DNA of 64,000 bases. Origin: Edaphobacter sp. Its GTDB lineage: Bacteria > Acidobacteriota > Terriglobia > Terriglobales > Acidobacteriaceae. The notes below the pieces were generated by a model, which searched no databases, had not been told where the DNA came from, and saw only the letters and a list, made by a program, of their open reading frames with translations. Below are positions 32,542 through 41,569 of the stretch, piece after piece; the first letter of the stretch is position 1, and each line of letters begins with the position of its first letter. Where the stretch lies: positions 682,001-746,000 of the forward strand of contig NZ_JAPWKF010000001.1 in the NCBI RefSeq assembly GCF_028283685.1. The letters are read 5' to 3'. The position numbers were made by a program, and so were the translations under genes.

Positions 32542-34041
32542 ATGAACAGCATCAGCACTGAAGCCCCTATCCGCGTCCGCATCGCTCCTTCACCTACCGG
32601 CGACCCCCACGTCGGCACTGCCTACATTGGCCTGCTGAACTACATCTACGCTCGCCAGCGTGGTGGCCAGTTCATCCTTCGCATCGAGGACACGGATCGC
32701 ACGCGCTTCGTCTCCACCTCCGAGGAGATGATCTTCGACTCCCTGCGCTGGCTCGGCCTCAACTGGGATGAAGGCCCGGACGTAGGCGGCCCCTTTGGCC
32801 CCTATCGCCAGTCCGAGCGTACCGAGATCTATCGCGAGCATGCCGACATCCTGCTCAAGAACGGCACGGCCTACCGCTGCTTCTGCACCGCCGAAGAGCT
32901 TGACGACATTCGCAAGCAGCAGCTAGCGGCCAAGCTCCCGCCACGCTATCCAGGCACCTGCCGTCGTCTTACGCCGGAGCAGATCGATGCCAACATCGCT
33001 GCCGGAAAGTCCTACACGATCCGGCTCGCTATCCCGCCGCACGGCAACGATCTTAGCTCCTCGACCACCTTCCGCGATGAGTTGCGCGGCTCCATCACCT
33101 TCGAGCACGGCAACGTCGATGACCAGGTGCTGATGAAGTCCGATGGCTACCCCACCTACCATCTCGCGAACGTCGTTGACGATCACCTGATGCAGATCAC
33201 GGACGTGATTCGCGCCGAGGAGTGGATCTCCTCCACGCCCAAGCACGTTCTGCTCTACAAGGCCTTCGGCTGGCAGGTGCCGCGCTTCTGGCATATGCCG
33301 CTGCTGCGCAATATCGACAAGTCGAAGATCTCCAAGCGCAAAAACCCGGTCTCGCTCATCTACTACCGCGACTCCGGCTATCTGCCACCGGCCATCATCA
33401 ACTTCCTCGGCCTGATGGGTGGCGGCATGCCTTCGGACTTCGCCGGAGGCGACGGTGTCATCGAAAAATTCACCCTCGATGAGATGGTCGCCAACTTTGT
33501 CTTCACCGATATCCGGGTCGGCGGGCCGGTCTTCGATCTCGCCAAGCTGAAGTGGCTCAACGGCGAGTACCTGCGTAAACTGTCGCCCGAGGACTTCTTC
33601 CTCGCCATTCGCGAACGCGTCTTCGGCGATGACTACCTGCGCCAAATTTCGGCACTCATGCAGAATCGCATCGAGACACTGACGCAGTTCGGCGATATGA
33701 CGGGCTTCTTCTTCTCCGACAATGTCCTGCCACCGCAGGACACCTGGGTCCCCAAGAAGCGCACGCCGGAAGATACCCTTGCCTTCGCACAGGATCAGCT
33801 GGCCGCGATCGAAGCCGCCGACTGGAACCACGATGCGCTCGATGCTTCCCTGCGCAAACTGGGCGAAGAGAAGCAGTGGTCGGTGAAGGAGAACTTCATG
33901 CTGCTGCGCGCCATCCTCACCGGATCGACGATGTCGCCGCCACTGCTGGAAAGCATGATCGTCTTCGGTAAAGCTCGCTCGCTTGACCGCGTGCGCCGCT
34001 TCCTGGAAGCGCAGAAGAAACTGGCAAACCAGAAAAAATAG
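32542..34041 (+). CDS. gltX: Glutamyl-tRNA synthetase
   Basis: A class-I synthetase of 499 residues that charges tRNA-Glu. The HIGH-type motif is APSPTGDPHVGTA near residue 15 and the KMSKS loop is DKSKISKRKNP near 250. The C-terminal anticodon-binding domain fits bacterial GltX length. The ATG at 32542 is used; a TTG at 32530 in the same frame is less likely. Confidence 0.95.
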   Translation: MNSISTEAPIRVRIAPSPTGDPHVGTAYIGLLNYIYARQRGGQFILRIEDTDRTRFVSTSEEMIFDSLRWLGLNWDEGPDVGGPFGPYRQSERTEIYREHADILLKNGTAYRCFCTAEELDDIRKQQLAAKLPPRYPGTCRRLTPEQIDANIAAGKSYTIRLAIPPHGNDLSSSTTFRDELRGSITFEHGNVDDQVLMKSDGYPTYHLANVVDDHLMQITDVIRAEEWISSTPKHVLLYKAFGWQVPRFWHMPLLRNIDKSKISKRKNPVSLIYYRDSGYLPPAIINFLGLMGGGMPSDFAGGDGVIEKFTLDEMVANFVFTDIRVGGPVFDLAKLKWLNGEYLRKLSPEDFFLAIRERVFGDDYLRQISALMQNRIETLTQFGDMTGFFFSDNVLPPQDTWVPKKRTPEDTLAFAQDQLAAIEAADWNHDALDASLRKLGEEKQWSVKENFMLLRAILTGSTMSPPLLESMIVFGKARSLDRVRRFLEAQKKLANQKK

Positions 34042-34072
34042 TTTGCCACTGTGTCGTCTTGAGCGAAGTAAA

Positions 34073-34109
34073 AAGATGCCCGGCCTGTGTGGCCGGGCAT
34101 CTTCGTCTT
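34073..34109 (+). terminator. Terminator downstream of gltX
   Basis: A 13-bp GC-rich stem (34073-34085 with 34091-34103, loop tgtgt) is followed by cgtcttc. It lies 31 bases after the gltX stop. On the minus strand the stem is followed by TTTTACTTC, so it may also serve the remnant gene. Confidence 0.75.
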
Positions 34110-34119
34110 CGGGCAATCG

Positions 34120-34314
34120 TTACGACACATGTTCCTTCACGTAACCCTGGATCTCTGCAAACTCCTCTTCAAATAGACGGAAGTTCGCCGCGGACATCAC
34201 ACCGTCTACCTGCTTCGTGTTACGACCACCAACGATCGCTGCGGTCACGCCAGAGAGTGCCACAACGCCGGCCCTCACGCCATGCGTTGCGCTCGGCCGA
34301 ACGGGTTCGCGCAT
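34120..34314 (-). pseudogene. C-terminal remnant of an aldo/keto reductase
   Basis: A 64-residue frame whose last two thirds match the end of aldo/keto reductases: SGVTAAIVGGRNTKQVDG followed by AANFRLFEEEFAEIQGYV, which forms the cofactor-binding end of the barrel. The first 250 or more residues of such an enzyme are missing and the DUF3050 gene begins next door at 34339. I read it as a decayed fragment, not a gene. Confidence 0.65.
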
Positions 34315-34338
34315 GGGAGGCAGCTAAAATAGAGAGAA

Positions 34339-35118
34339 ATGGGCACCGCAACCGCACCGATCTCTACTGAAGCAGACCTGCTCTCCTCACTCACACCGCT
34401 GCAGGACGCACTGGCGACTCACCCGCTTTATCGGTCGATCGGATCGCTGGATGCTCTGCACCTCTTCATGCAGTCGCATATCTACGCGGTGTGGGACTTC
34501 ATGTCGCTGCTGAAAGCGTTGCAACGCAGCCTTACGTGCGTCGAGGTTCCATGGACTCCTTCGCCTGATCCCGTCTCGCGCCGCCTGATCAACGAGATCG
34601 TGCTTGGTGAAGAGACGGATGAATACCAGGGTCAGCCGCTTTCGCATTACGAGCTGTATCTGCTGGCCATGCAGTCCGCAGGTGCCGATACGGTCCCCAT
34701 GCAATCGTTGCTTGCGGCACTGGCCTCAGGCACATCGCTCGACGAAGCACTTACGACATTGCCGACCGAAGCCGCAGCATTCGTTCGCACAACCTTCGAG
34801 GTAATCGCGACCGGAGCACCTCATCGCATCGCAGCGGCCTTCACCTTCGGACGAGAAGATCTGATCCCGGAGATGTTCACGCAGTTCGTTCGCAACCTCG
34901 ACTCCGCGATGCCGGGGCGCATCGCTCCATTCCGCTTTTATCTGGAGCGTCACATCGAGCTGGACGGAGATGAGCACGGCCCTAAGGCACTTGCGATGAT
35001 GCGTCACCTGTGCCCCACGCCGCAGCACTGGCTGGAAGCCGCCGAGAGCGCCGCCATCGCTCTGCGTGCACGCATCGCGTTGTGGGATGGAATCCTCGAA
35101 CGCATCAACGCGCTCTGA
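34339..35118 (+). CDS. DUF3050 protein, heme-oxygenase-like fold
   Basis: A 259-residue cytoplasmic protein of the DUF3050 family, thought to share the all-helical heme-oxygenase/TenA fold. The start has SLTPLQDALATHPLY and SHIYAVWDFMSLLKALQR; the middle has EETDEYQG and HYELYLLAM; the end HIELDGDEHGPKA supplies His/Glu/Asp residues arranged like a metal site. Its reaction is unknown. It ends one base before the convergent mannonate dehydratase gene. Confidence 0.85.
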   Translation: MGTATAPISTEADLLSSLTPLQDALATHPLYRSIGSLDALHLFMQSHIYAVWDFMSLLKALQRSLTCVEVPWTPSPDPVSRRLINEIVLGEETDEYQGQPLSHYELYLLAMQSAGADTVPMQSLLAALASGTSLDEALTTLPTEAAAFVRTTFEVIATGAPHRIAAAFTFGREDLIPEMFTQFVRNLDSAMPGRIAPFRFYLERHIELDGDEHGPKALAMMRHLCPTPQHWLEAAESAAIALRARIALWDGILERINAL

Positions 35119-35119
35119 T

Positions 35120-36328
35120 CTACCAGTCCGTCAGCGTCCCGTCGAGCTTTCTCGCTATTGGAAGATACGCTCGCTGGTAGGGATACTTTGCTGCAAGAGC
35201 CTCGTCGATATCGACTCCGAGTCCGGGCTCATCTCCGGGGTGCATGTAGCCACTCTGAAACGTGTAGGCATGCGGAAAGACCTCATCCGTCAGGGCGGTA
35301 TGCGGCATATGCTCCTGGATGCCGAAGTTGTGAATCGCAAGACCAAAGTGCAGCGCAGCAGCCATCGTCACCGGGGATAGATCCGTCGCGCCGTGGAAGC
35401 CCGTGCGCACCTGGTAGACCCCGGCGAAGTCCGCCGCCTTCTTGAGAGCCGTTATGCCTCCGCCATGAACGATCGTCATGCGGAGATAGTCGATCCACTG
35501 ATTGCGAATCAGATCGTGCGCGTCCCAGAAGGAGTTGAAGACCTCGCCCGTAGCGATCGGCGTTACGGTGTGCTGGCGGATCTGGCGAAAGGCATCCTGA
35601 TTCTCAGCAGGTGTGGGGTCTTCCATCCAGAAGAGATGAAATGGCTCCAGTGATTTCCCCAACCGTGCCGCTTCAATCGGCGTTAGACGATGATGCACAT
35701 CGTGCAGCAGATGCAGGTCTTCTCCGCAGGCCGACCGCACGGTCTGAAAGAGGCTGGGAACGAAGTTAAGATAGCGTTCTGTGGACCAGAGGCTCTCGCT
35801 CGGCGCACCACGCTCGGCGGGCTCATACGGCTTGCCTCCCTTTGGAACACCGTAGCTGGAGCTGACGCCAGGAACGCCACTCTGCACACGAACAGCAAGA
35901 TACCCCATCTCCACATGCTTCTGTACACTGTCGACGGCCTCGGCAACATCGGCGCCATTAGCGTGAGAGTAGACGAGCACGCCTTCCCTGCTCTTACCGC
36001 CGAGCAGGTTATAGACAGGGGTTTTGAGAGCCTTGCCCTTGATATCCCACAACGCCACATCGACTGCGGCGATGGCGCTCATGGTCACAGGTCCACGCCT
36101 CCAGTACGCGCCGCGATACAGATACTGCCAGATCTCCTCGATCTGAAAGGGATCGCGCCCGATCAGGCACGGAGCGACGTGTTCGCTGAGGTAGGCGGCG
36201 ACGGCGAGCTCGCGGCCGTTCAGCGTGGCATCGCCGAGACCGTAGATGCCTTCGTCGGTCTCGATCTTGAGGGTGACAAAGTTGCGGTCGGGAGAACAGA
36301 CAATCAGTTTAAGATTCGTGATCTTCAT
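35120..36328 (-). CDS. manD: D-mannonate dehydratase, enolase superfamily
   Basis: A 402-residue ManD/RspA-type enzyme that dehydrates D-mannonate to 2-keto-3-deoxygluconate. The characteristic [18 protein letters not shown] segment near 70 marks the group. Metal ligands lie in DVHHRL, MEDPTP and TGEVFN (about 212, 237, 263) and a catalytic His in FHGATDLSP near 315. The SDR gene is four bases upstream, so they are one operon. Some ManD-group enzymes have low activity or prefer gluconate, so the exact substrate is open. Confidence 0.87.
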   Translation of the reverse strand: MKITNLKLIVCSPDRNFVTLKIETDEGIYGLGDATLNGRELAVAAYLSEHVAPCLIGRDPFQIEEIWQYLYRGAYWRRGPVTMSAIAAVDVALWDIKGKALKTPVYNLLGGKSREGVLVYSHANGADVAEAVDSVQKHVEMGYLAVRVQSGVPGVSSSYGVPKGGKPYEPAERGAPSESLWSTERYLNFVPSLFQTVRSACGEDLHLLHDVHHRLTPIEAARLGKSLEPFHLFWMEDPTPAENQDAFRQIRQHTVTPIATGEVFNSFWDAHDLIRNQWIDYLRMTIVHGGGITALKKAADFAGVYQVRTGFHGATDLSPVTMAAALHFGLAIHNFGIQEHMPHTALTDEVFPHAYTFQSGYMHPGDEPGLGVDIDEALAAKYPYQRAYLPIARKLDGTLTDW

Positions 36329-36332
36329 CGAG

Positions 36333-37148
36333 TTATTGATTCACTCCGCTTGCCAGAATTCCGCCATCGACAATGACAATCTGTCCGGTCGTAAAGCTGG
36401 TCTCCCGGCTCGCAAGATAGACCGCCGTGGAGACCAACTCTTCCGCCTCTCCATAACGCCCCATCGGGGTACGCATCAGCAACTCATGGCCACGCGGGCT
36501 GTCGAGGATCTTGCGATTGAGAGCGGTGGGGATGATGCCGGGAGCTATGGCGTTGACCGTCACACCGGAGCTTGCCCACTCCACGGCAAGCGAACGAGTC
36601 AGAGCAGCGACGGCCGCCTTGCTGGCTCCATAGGGCGCTACTTCGTGAAATGCCACGAAGCTGGATAGAGACGCGATGTTGATGATGCGACCAAACCCGC
36701 GTGCAATCATCGGCTCGCCAAAGACCTGGCAGGCGCGGAGAACGCCGGTCAGGTTGACCTCGAAGATCTGTGACCACAGCGCCTCGTCAATCTCCAGCGA
36801 CGGAACCCGCTTCGTCATGCCTGCGGAGTTAATTAAGATGTCGATCACTCCCCACTGCTGCAGCACAGAATTGCGGAGGGCCAGTAGCGACTGGCGATCG
36901 GAGACATCGCACGAAATGCGCATGCTGCCGACGCCATACGCTTCGATCTCGGCGGCGATCTTATCAACCGACTCCTGCGAGCGTGAGGATGCCGCGACAT
37001 CCGCTCCAGACCGTGCCAGCCCAAGCGCAAGCGCTCTTCCAATGCCGGAGGTTCCACCGATAACAACTGCCTTCATTCCCTTGAGATCCACGACAGCACG
37101 CTCTCCTCGAATCGCAGTGTCATCCAGACTAAATGGAATCAACGGCAT
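36333..37148 (-). CDS. Short-chain dehydrogenase, probable sugar-acid reductase
   Basis: A 271-residue classical SDR. The NAD(P) loop is [11 protein letters not shown] near 32, the structural motif NSAG near 107, and the catalytic Ser/Tyr/Lys are in NIASLSS and YGASKAA (about 157-176). The direct link to mannonate dehydratase suggests D-fructuronate to D-mannonate reduction or a similar keto-sugar-acid step in hexuronate breakdown. The first 24 residues before the Rossmann fold are extra, and an ATG at codon 25 (MKAVVIGGT) is an alternative start. Confidence 0.85.
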   Translation of the reverse strand: MPLIPFSLDDTAIRGERAVVDLKGMKAVVIGGTSGIGRALALGLARSGADVAASSRSQESVDKIAAEIEAYGVGSMRISCDVSDRQSLLALRNSVLQQWGVIDILINSAGMTKRVPSLEIDEALWSQIFEVNLTGVLRACQVFGEPMIARGFGRIINIASLSSFVAFHEVAPYGASKAAVAALTRSLAVEWASSGVTVNAIAPGIIPTALNRKILDSPRGHELLMRTPMGRYGEAEELVSTAVYLASRETSFTTGQIVIVDGGILASGVNQ

Positions 37149-37207
37149 TGATCGAGACAGCTGTCACGATCCCTGTGTTTGAAAGATTTCGCCATCATGC
37201 ATCGAGC

Positions 37208-38587
37208 TCAGGCATGCAGGACGTACGGCTTCCGTTGCGGTCGGCTCAACATCGCATTCGCCGCGTCATCGTTGATGAAGCGCTCTTTCACGGGGTCCCA
37301 GTGCAGACGCCGCCCCGTCTTCATCGCGATGTGGTGCAACAGGCAGGTAGAACAGGCTCGATGCCCGACCTCGGCGGGAGCAATCGGCGCCTTTCGCGAG
37401 CGGATGCAATCCAGCCAGTTCCCGTGTTGATCATCGCTGTAGTACAGATGAACCTCATTCGGCCCGATCACACTGTCCAGAATCTTGGGATCGCTGGCCA
37501 CCAGGGGCTGAATCGTCACCTTCTCTCCAGCAGTTGCCGTCGGCGATGCCTGTTCGTCGCGGCAGACAAAGATCCATCCCTTGGTTCCGTAGAACTTAAT
37601 ACCGTTCTGAAACTCTCCGCTGATCGTCATCGTGACGCCATTGGCATAGACGGCCTGCGTCTTGAAGGGGCCATGCACGTCCCACAGACCATGCTTGGGA
37701 AATTCGGCGGTTCCCCATATCTCAACAGGACCGGTCAGCTCGGTGTTCATCCCCCAGTGCGCGGTGTCGACGTGGTGGGCTCCCCACCCGGTGATCATGC
37801 CGGCACCAAACTGCTCGCACCGCAGCCAGCCGGGACGGTCGAACCCGGACTGCGGCATGACCCGATCCACGGTATACGGAACAACAGGCGTGGAGCCAAG
37901 CCACGCATCGTAATTGAAGCTCGCCGGAACCGGCATCGGGGTCGCATCTCCACCCGAAGGATCGCCCGGCAGACCGATCTCCACGTGCTTGATCTCGCCG
38001 ATGCGCCCATTGCGAACCAGCTCGCATGCGCGACGAAACTGTTTCCATGATCTCTGCTGCGAACCGATCTGAAGAATTCGATCAGAGCGCTTGACCGCGT
38101 CAGCCATCGTGCGGCCCTCCGCAATCGTCAGCGAGGCCGGCTTCTGCAGATAGACATCTTTGCCCGCATGCACCGCGTCGACGGCGAGACGTGCATGCTG
38201 ATGATCGGGTGTTGAGATGATGACGGCATCAATCTCCTTGTTGCCGATCATCTCGCGATAGTCGCTATAGCCCAGCGTGCCGCTGTAGCTGCGTCCCATC
38301 TTTTTCGTGTAGACCTCGTTGAGAAGCGCCTTGCCAGACTCCACGCGGCCCTGATCGAGATCACAGACGGCGACGATCTGCGCCTGATCGTACTTCCACA
38401 CCCCTGGCATGTCATGACCACGCGAGATGCGGCCTGCGCCGATAGCCCCAACGTGGATCCGGTTCGAGGGAGCGTTCTGCCCGAAGACCGAGGACGGAAC
38501 AATGGTTGGGAAACCCGCTGCAGCAACAGCAGACACGGCTGTTTTCATGAACCGCCGCCTGCTCTGCTCTCCACGCACTGTCGTCAT
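37208..38587 (-). CDS. Tat-exported Gfo/Idh/MocA-family protein
   Basis: A 459-residue oxidoreductase-like protein with a twin-arginine signal (SRRRFMKTAVSAVAAAG), which implies export folded with its nucleotide. The Rossmann domain starts VGAIGAGRISRGHDMPG and has the QKPASLT motif near 150. The larger C-terminal domain contains WGAHHVDTAHWG near 270. Bacteroidetes and acidobacteria often encode many such proteins near glycan-use genes; some are glycosidases or epimerases using NAD. It precedes the SDR and mannonate dehydratase genes in the same direction with a 59-base gap. Confidence 0.85.
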   Translation of the reverse strand: MTTVRGEQSRRRFMKTAVSAVAAAGFPTIVPSSVFGQNAPSNRIHVGAIGAGRISRGHDMPGVWKYDQAQIVAVCDLDQGRVESGKALLNEVYTKKMGRSYSGTLGYSDYREMIGNKEIDAVIISTPDHQHARLAVDAVHAGKDVYLQKPASLTIAEGRTMADAVKRSDRILQIGSQQRSWKQFRRACELVRNGRIGEIKHVEIGLPGDPSGGDATPMPVPASFNYDAWLGSTPVVPYTVDRVMPQSGFDRPGWLRCEQFGAGMITGWGAHHVDTAHWGMNTELTGPVEIWGTAEFPKHGLWDVHGPFKTQAVYANGVTMTISGEFQNGIKFYGTKGWIFVCRDEQASPTATAGEKVTIQPLVASDPKILDSVIGPNEVHLYYSDDQHGNWLDCIRSRKAPIAPAEVGHRACSTCLLHHIAMKTGRRLHWDPVKERFINDDAANAMLSRPQRKPYVLHA

Positions 38588-38754
38588 TCCATCTCCCCGG
38601 GCCTGGCCGATCTGTACCGCACGTCATTGAAGGCAAATAATTTCGCGATCATCCTTTCACACGCATTTGATCTGTTGCAAGCAGAAGTCTGCAGCAACAT
38701 CTCCAACTTCGGAGAGATTGCCTGCATTCTCAAACCAGTCCGGTGCGCCTGACG

Positions 38755-39804
38755 CTAGACCGCGCGAGTAGGAATAAGCTCCAGGCTTCGTTTGAACTCC
38801 AGGAAGGGCTTCTCGAAGAACTTATAGGAGAGCGCCGCCAACAGATAGGTCATCGTAAGCGCCGCGCCTGCATTCAACAGGCCTGAAGAGAAGTGCCTTC
38901 CGAGCAATGCGATCGCCGGGATATGAAAGACGTATAGACCATAGGAGATCCTCCCGGAGTAAGTGAACGGCCGCCATGCAGGCAGTCCCTGCAGCGCGAC
39001 GATAAAGACACAGCACGCCACGGCAATCATCAGGTATCCAAAGCATAGGCCAGCTGCTGTTTGCGCCACTGCGTTCTGCGTCTTCAGCTGGAACAGACCA
39101 GCTACAGCAAACCATGTGCAGAGTGCGAAGACAGCTGCCGCCATGCTTCCAGCAAGACCCCAGCGCGGCAATCTTGAGTCCGCCAGTGCCAGCAGAATTC
39201 CCGCAGCAAACATCTCGAACTGAACCAGGCTGCTGAACCAGACCGTCGTATCAAGCTCCGCATGCACATGAGCGAAGTAGACCATCGTTGCATTCGCACC
39301 AGCGATCAGAATCAAAGCGAAGGCCAGCATTCCACGCCGGCCAAAGCGACTCCCCGATGAAGGGAACAGGAGATAAAACTGTTCCTCAATGGAGATACTC
39401 CACAGGTGAGACATCAGAACCCCGGCAGAACTGACCATGTTTCCCGAGAACAGCAGCGCCGCGATGAACCATGCCTTGTCCTGATCGAGCACGCCATGAT
39501 GGTATGACCGAAACACGCCAATCCCGATTCCCAGCAGGTAGAGCGGCCAGATCCGCAGAATGCGCCGTTTGTAAAAAGCCCCAAGATGGATGGAACCAGT
39601 CTCCTCAGTCTCCTTCAGCAGAAGCAGGGTGATCAGATACGCACTCAGCACGAAGAAGAGGGAGAGTCCAAATCCCATCCCGTTCGCGATCGCGGCCGCT
39701 AAACGCGACACGTCGGTCCGCGGCAGCTCATGATGGCAGAAGACAGCGAGGAAAGCACAGCAACGCACCACATCAAGCTGTGGGCGATAGAATCGCTTGG
39801 GCAT
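38755..39804 (-). CDS. OafA-type membrane acyltransferase
   Basis: A 349-residue acyltransferase-3 protein with about ten helices. The family adds acetyl or other acyl groups to surface sugars. The typical opening is present: RPQLDVVRCCAFLAVFCHH gives the catalytic His, and KRRILRIWPLYLLG with SLSLFFVLSAYLI follow; SHLWSISIEEQFYLLFP is near 135. It is divergent from the exopolysaccharide operon across a 600-base region, so it may decorate that polymer. Confidence 0.88.
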   Translation of the reverse strand: MPKRFYRPQLDVVRCCAFLAVFCHHELPRTDVSRLAAAIANGMGFGLSLFFVLSAYLITLLLLKETEETGSIHLGAFYKRRILRIWPLYLLGIGIGVFRSYHHGVLDQDKAWFIAALLFSGNMVSSAGVLMSHLWSISIEEQFYLLFPSSGSRFGRRGMLAFALILIAGANATMVYFAHVHAELDTTVWFSSLVQFEMFAAGILLALADSRLPRWGLAGSMAAAVFALCTWFAVAGLFQLKTQNAVAQTAAGLCFGYLMIAVACCVFIVALQGLPAWRPFTYSGRISYGLYVFHIPAIALLGRHFSSGLLNAGAALTMTYLLAALSYKFFEKPFLEFKRSLELIPTRAV

Positions 39805-40405
39805 ACGCGCCTCAGATACTACGAATGCATCAGGGATTCAACTAGTAGCCCGAAAACAAGAGCATCACAACGGTTTGGCAGACACCCCATCGACGATGAG
39901 CCCGAGATGCAAGGAGAATCGACTAAGGCCCCAAAAGCCAAAACTGCAAGACCCGGTCCTTCGGGTTGCAAAGGACAGAAAACAGGATGACAAAGTAATA
40001 TCCGAGTTTTCGCTCCTCAGCAAGCTGCATCTATAGAAATTTCCTGACAAGTAATAACAGACTTCGCGGCTCGGAAACTCAAGCAGAGTTTGAGTAACGT
40101 CTCGCAGATGCCTTCTCAAAGAGGAGATAGGATTACTTTTGTCATCTATGACTGCAAAATTTGGAAACTTTCGTGATTAGTACGAAAAAAATATCCGATA
40201 TTTGCATTTTTTTCGCAGCGGACGTGCTAATTATCTCGTCAAACGGTCCAGACTCCAATTATGTTGAGTTCAATCACCACTAAGTCGCAATTGGGCTAAT
40301 TGGGCTAAATATTACTTCTCTCATCTTCAGGAATTAGATACTTCCGTTCCCCCGTGCACTGGGCATTCGGGCCCCTGGGTCAGCTGTAAACCTTGGAGGC
40401 AACCT
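39805..40405. other. AT-rich control region before the exopolysaccharide operon
   Basis: Six hundred bases with no supported gene lie between the divergent acyltransferase and the Wza-like gene. The part from 40130 to 40330 is clearly AT-rich compared with its surroundings. It contains a 10-bp inverted repeat of cgaaaaaaat (40183-40192 with 40206-40215) and a perfect 9-base tandem repeat attgggcta at 40290-40307. A GGAGGC ribosome-binding site stands just before 40406. These suit a regulated promoter with a protein- or bending-site, but I cannot name the regulator or place the promoter boxes safely. Confidence 0.5.
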
Positions 40406-41503
40406 ATGAAACCGAACAACCAGAAGCCAGGGAGGGGTGTCCCATATTGCCGCAATCAATGGCCAGCGAGCTTCCGCGGATTTCGTTCTCGGCTACACAG
40501 CCGCAAGATACAACTCATTCTCTGGGGAACCTTTAGTTGTGCGGTCGTGGCTGCATCGCTTTGCCTCCTTCCGATGCAGGGGCGAGCGCAAGAGGTCTCT
40601 TCACCGACTCCGAAGCTCCTCACCAGGGCTCATCCATCGAGTTATGTTCTGGGCCCGGGAGATCAGCTCACGATCCGTGTCGTCGATCTGGAAGAGTATT
40701 CCGATAAGAACGTGCGCGTAGGCCCTGACGGAGATCTCGATCTCCCGCTCATCGGTCCGGTGCAGGCCGCAGGCGCTACCATCGAAAGTTTTAAGCAGGA
40801 TCTCGCCACACGACTTTCGAAGTACATCGATTCGCCCAAAGTCTCCATCAGCCTGATGGCAAGCCAGAGTGGCAAGATTTCTGTGGTTGGAGAGGTCAAT
40901 GCTCCCGGCGTACGCGATCTCTCTGGCCCGACGACCCTGATCGAAGCCATCTCCGGCTCTGGCGGCGTCAAGACGGATGCAGGCTCTACGGTCATCGTCA
41001 CGCGATCCATCAAAAACGGCACGCTTCCCATCGATGGTTCCAAGCTCGACGACAGTGGTCAATTCTCCACCGTATCGCTCTCTTTGGACGGGCTGCTTAG
41101 CCTGAAGAATCCTTCCGACAACTTCACGCTGCGCCCAGGAGATATCGTCTCGATTCCCAAAGCTTCCATCATCTACGTCGTAGGCGACGTGCATCGGCCG
41201 GGTGGCTTTCCCCTGCCTGCCCGCTCAACGATGTCGGTCATCAAGGCGATTGCGCTTGCAGAGGGGCTTACCAGCAACAATGCATCGCGCAGTGCAAGGA
41301 TCCTTCGCCCAAATCCCACAGGAGAGGGCAAACCCACAGAGATACCGGTCAATGTCCAGGCGATCCTGGCAGGCAAGGCAAACGACCCATCACTTCTTGC
41401 CGAAGACATCTTATACATCCCCCACAGCACGGCAGAAGCCGGAGCGAAGAGAGCTGCAGAGATTGCATTGCAGGTCGCTACCGGTGTCCTGATTTATCGC
41501 TAA
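40406..41503 (+). CDS. Wza-like polysaccharide export protein
   Basis: A 365-residue periplasmic/outer-membrane export protein. Its N-terminus is long and basic, with a membrane segment at about 38-60 ending near GRAQ. The Poly_export domain starts YVLGPGDQLTIRVVD near 79, followed by two SLBB domains (about 165-240 and 255-345, with VVGEVNAPGV and VVGDVHRPGGF). It lacks an obvious lipobox Cys. It opens the exopolysaccharide operon with a strong GGAGG site. Confidence 0.9.
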   Translation: MKPNNQKPGRGVPYCRNQWPASFRGFRSRLHSRKIQLILWGTFSCAVVAASLCLLPMQGRAQEVSSPTPKLLTRAHPSSYVLGPGDQLTIRVVDLEEYSDKNVRVGPDGDLDLPLIGPVQAAGATIESFKQDLATRLSKYIDSPKVSISLMASQSGKISVVGEVNAPGVRDLSGPTTLIEAISGSGGVKTDAGSTVIVTRSIKNGTLPIDGSKLDDSGQFSTVSLSLDGLLSLKNPSDNFTLRPGDIVSIPKASIIYVVGDVHRPGGFPLPARSTMSVIKAIALAEGLTSNNASRSARILRPNPTGEGKPTEIPVNVQAILAGKANDPSLLAEDILYIPHSTAEAGAKRAAEIALQVATGVLIYR

Positions 41504-41569
41504 AAGAACAATACTCCGGGCCCATCTTCAACCAGGCTCTTCAATGAGCACACGCCAGGGAGGAACACA

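Noticed and set aside
34120..34314. Small intact gene
   Set aside because: The match is only to the C-terminal end of aldo/keto reductases, so it is listed as a remnant.
40290..40307. Tandem repeat considered as a CRISPR or attachment site
   Set aside because: Only two 9-base units without spacers, no cas gene, integrase or tRNA nearby.
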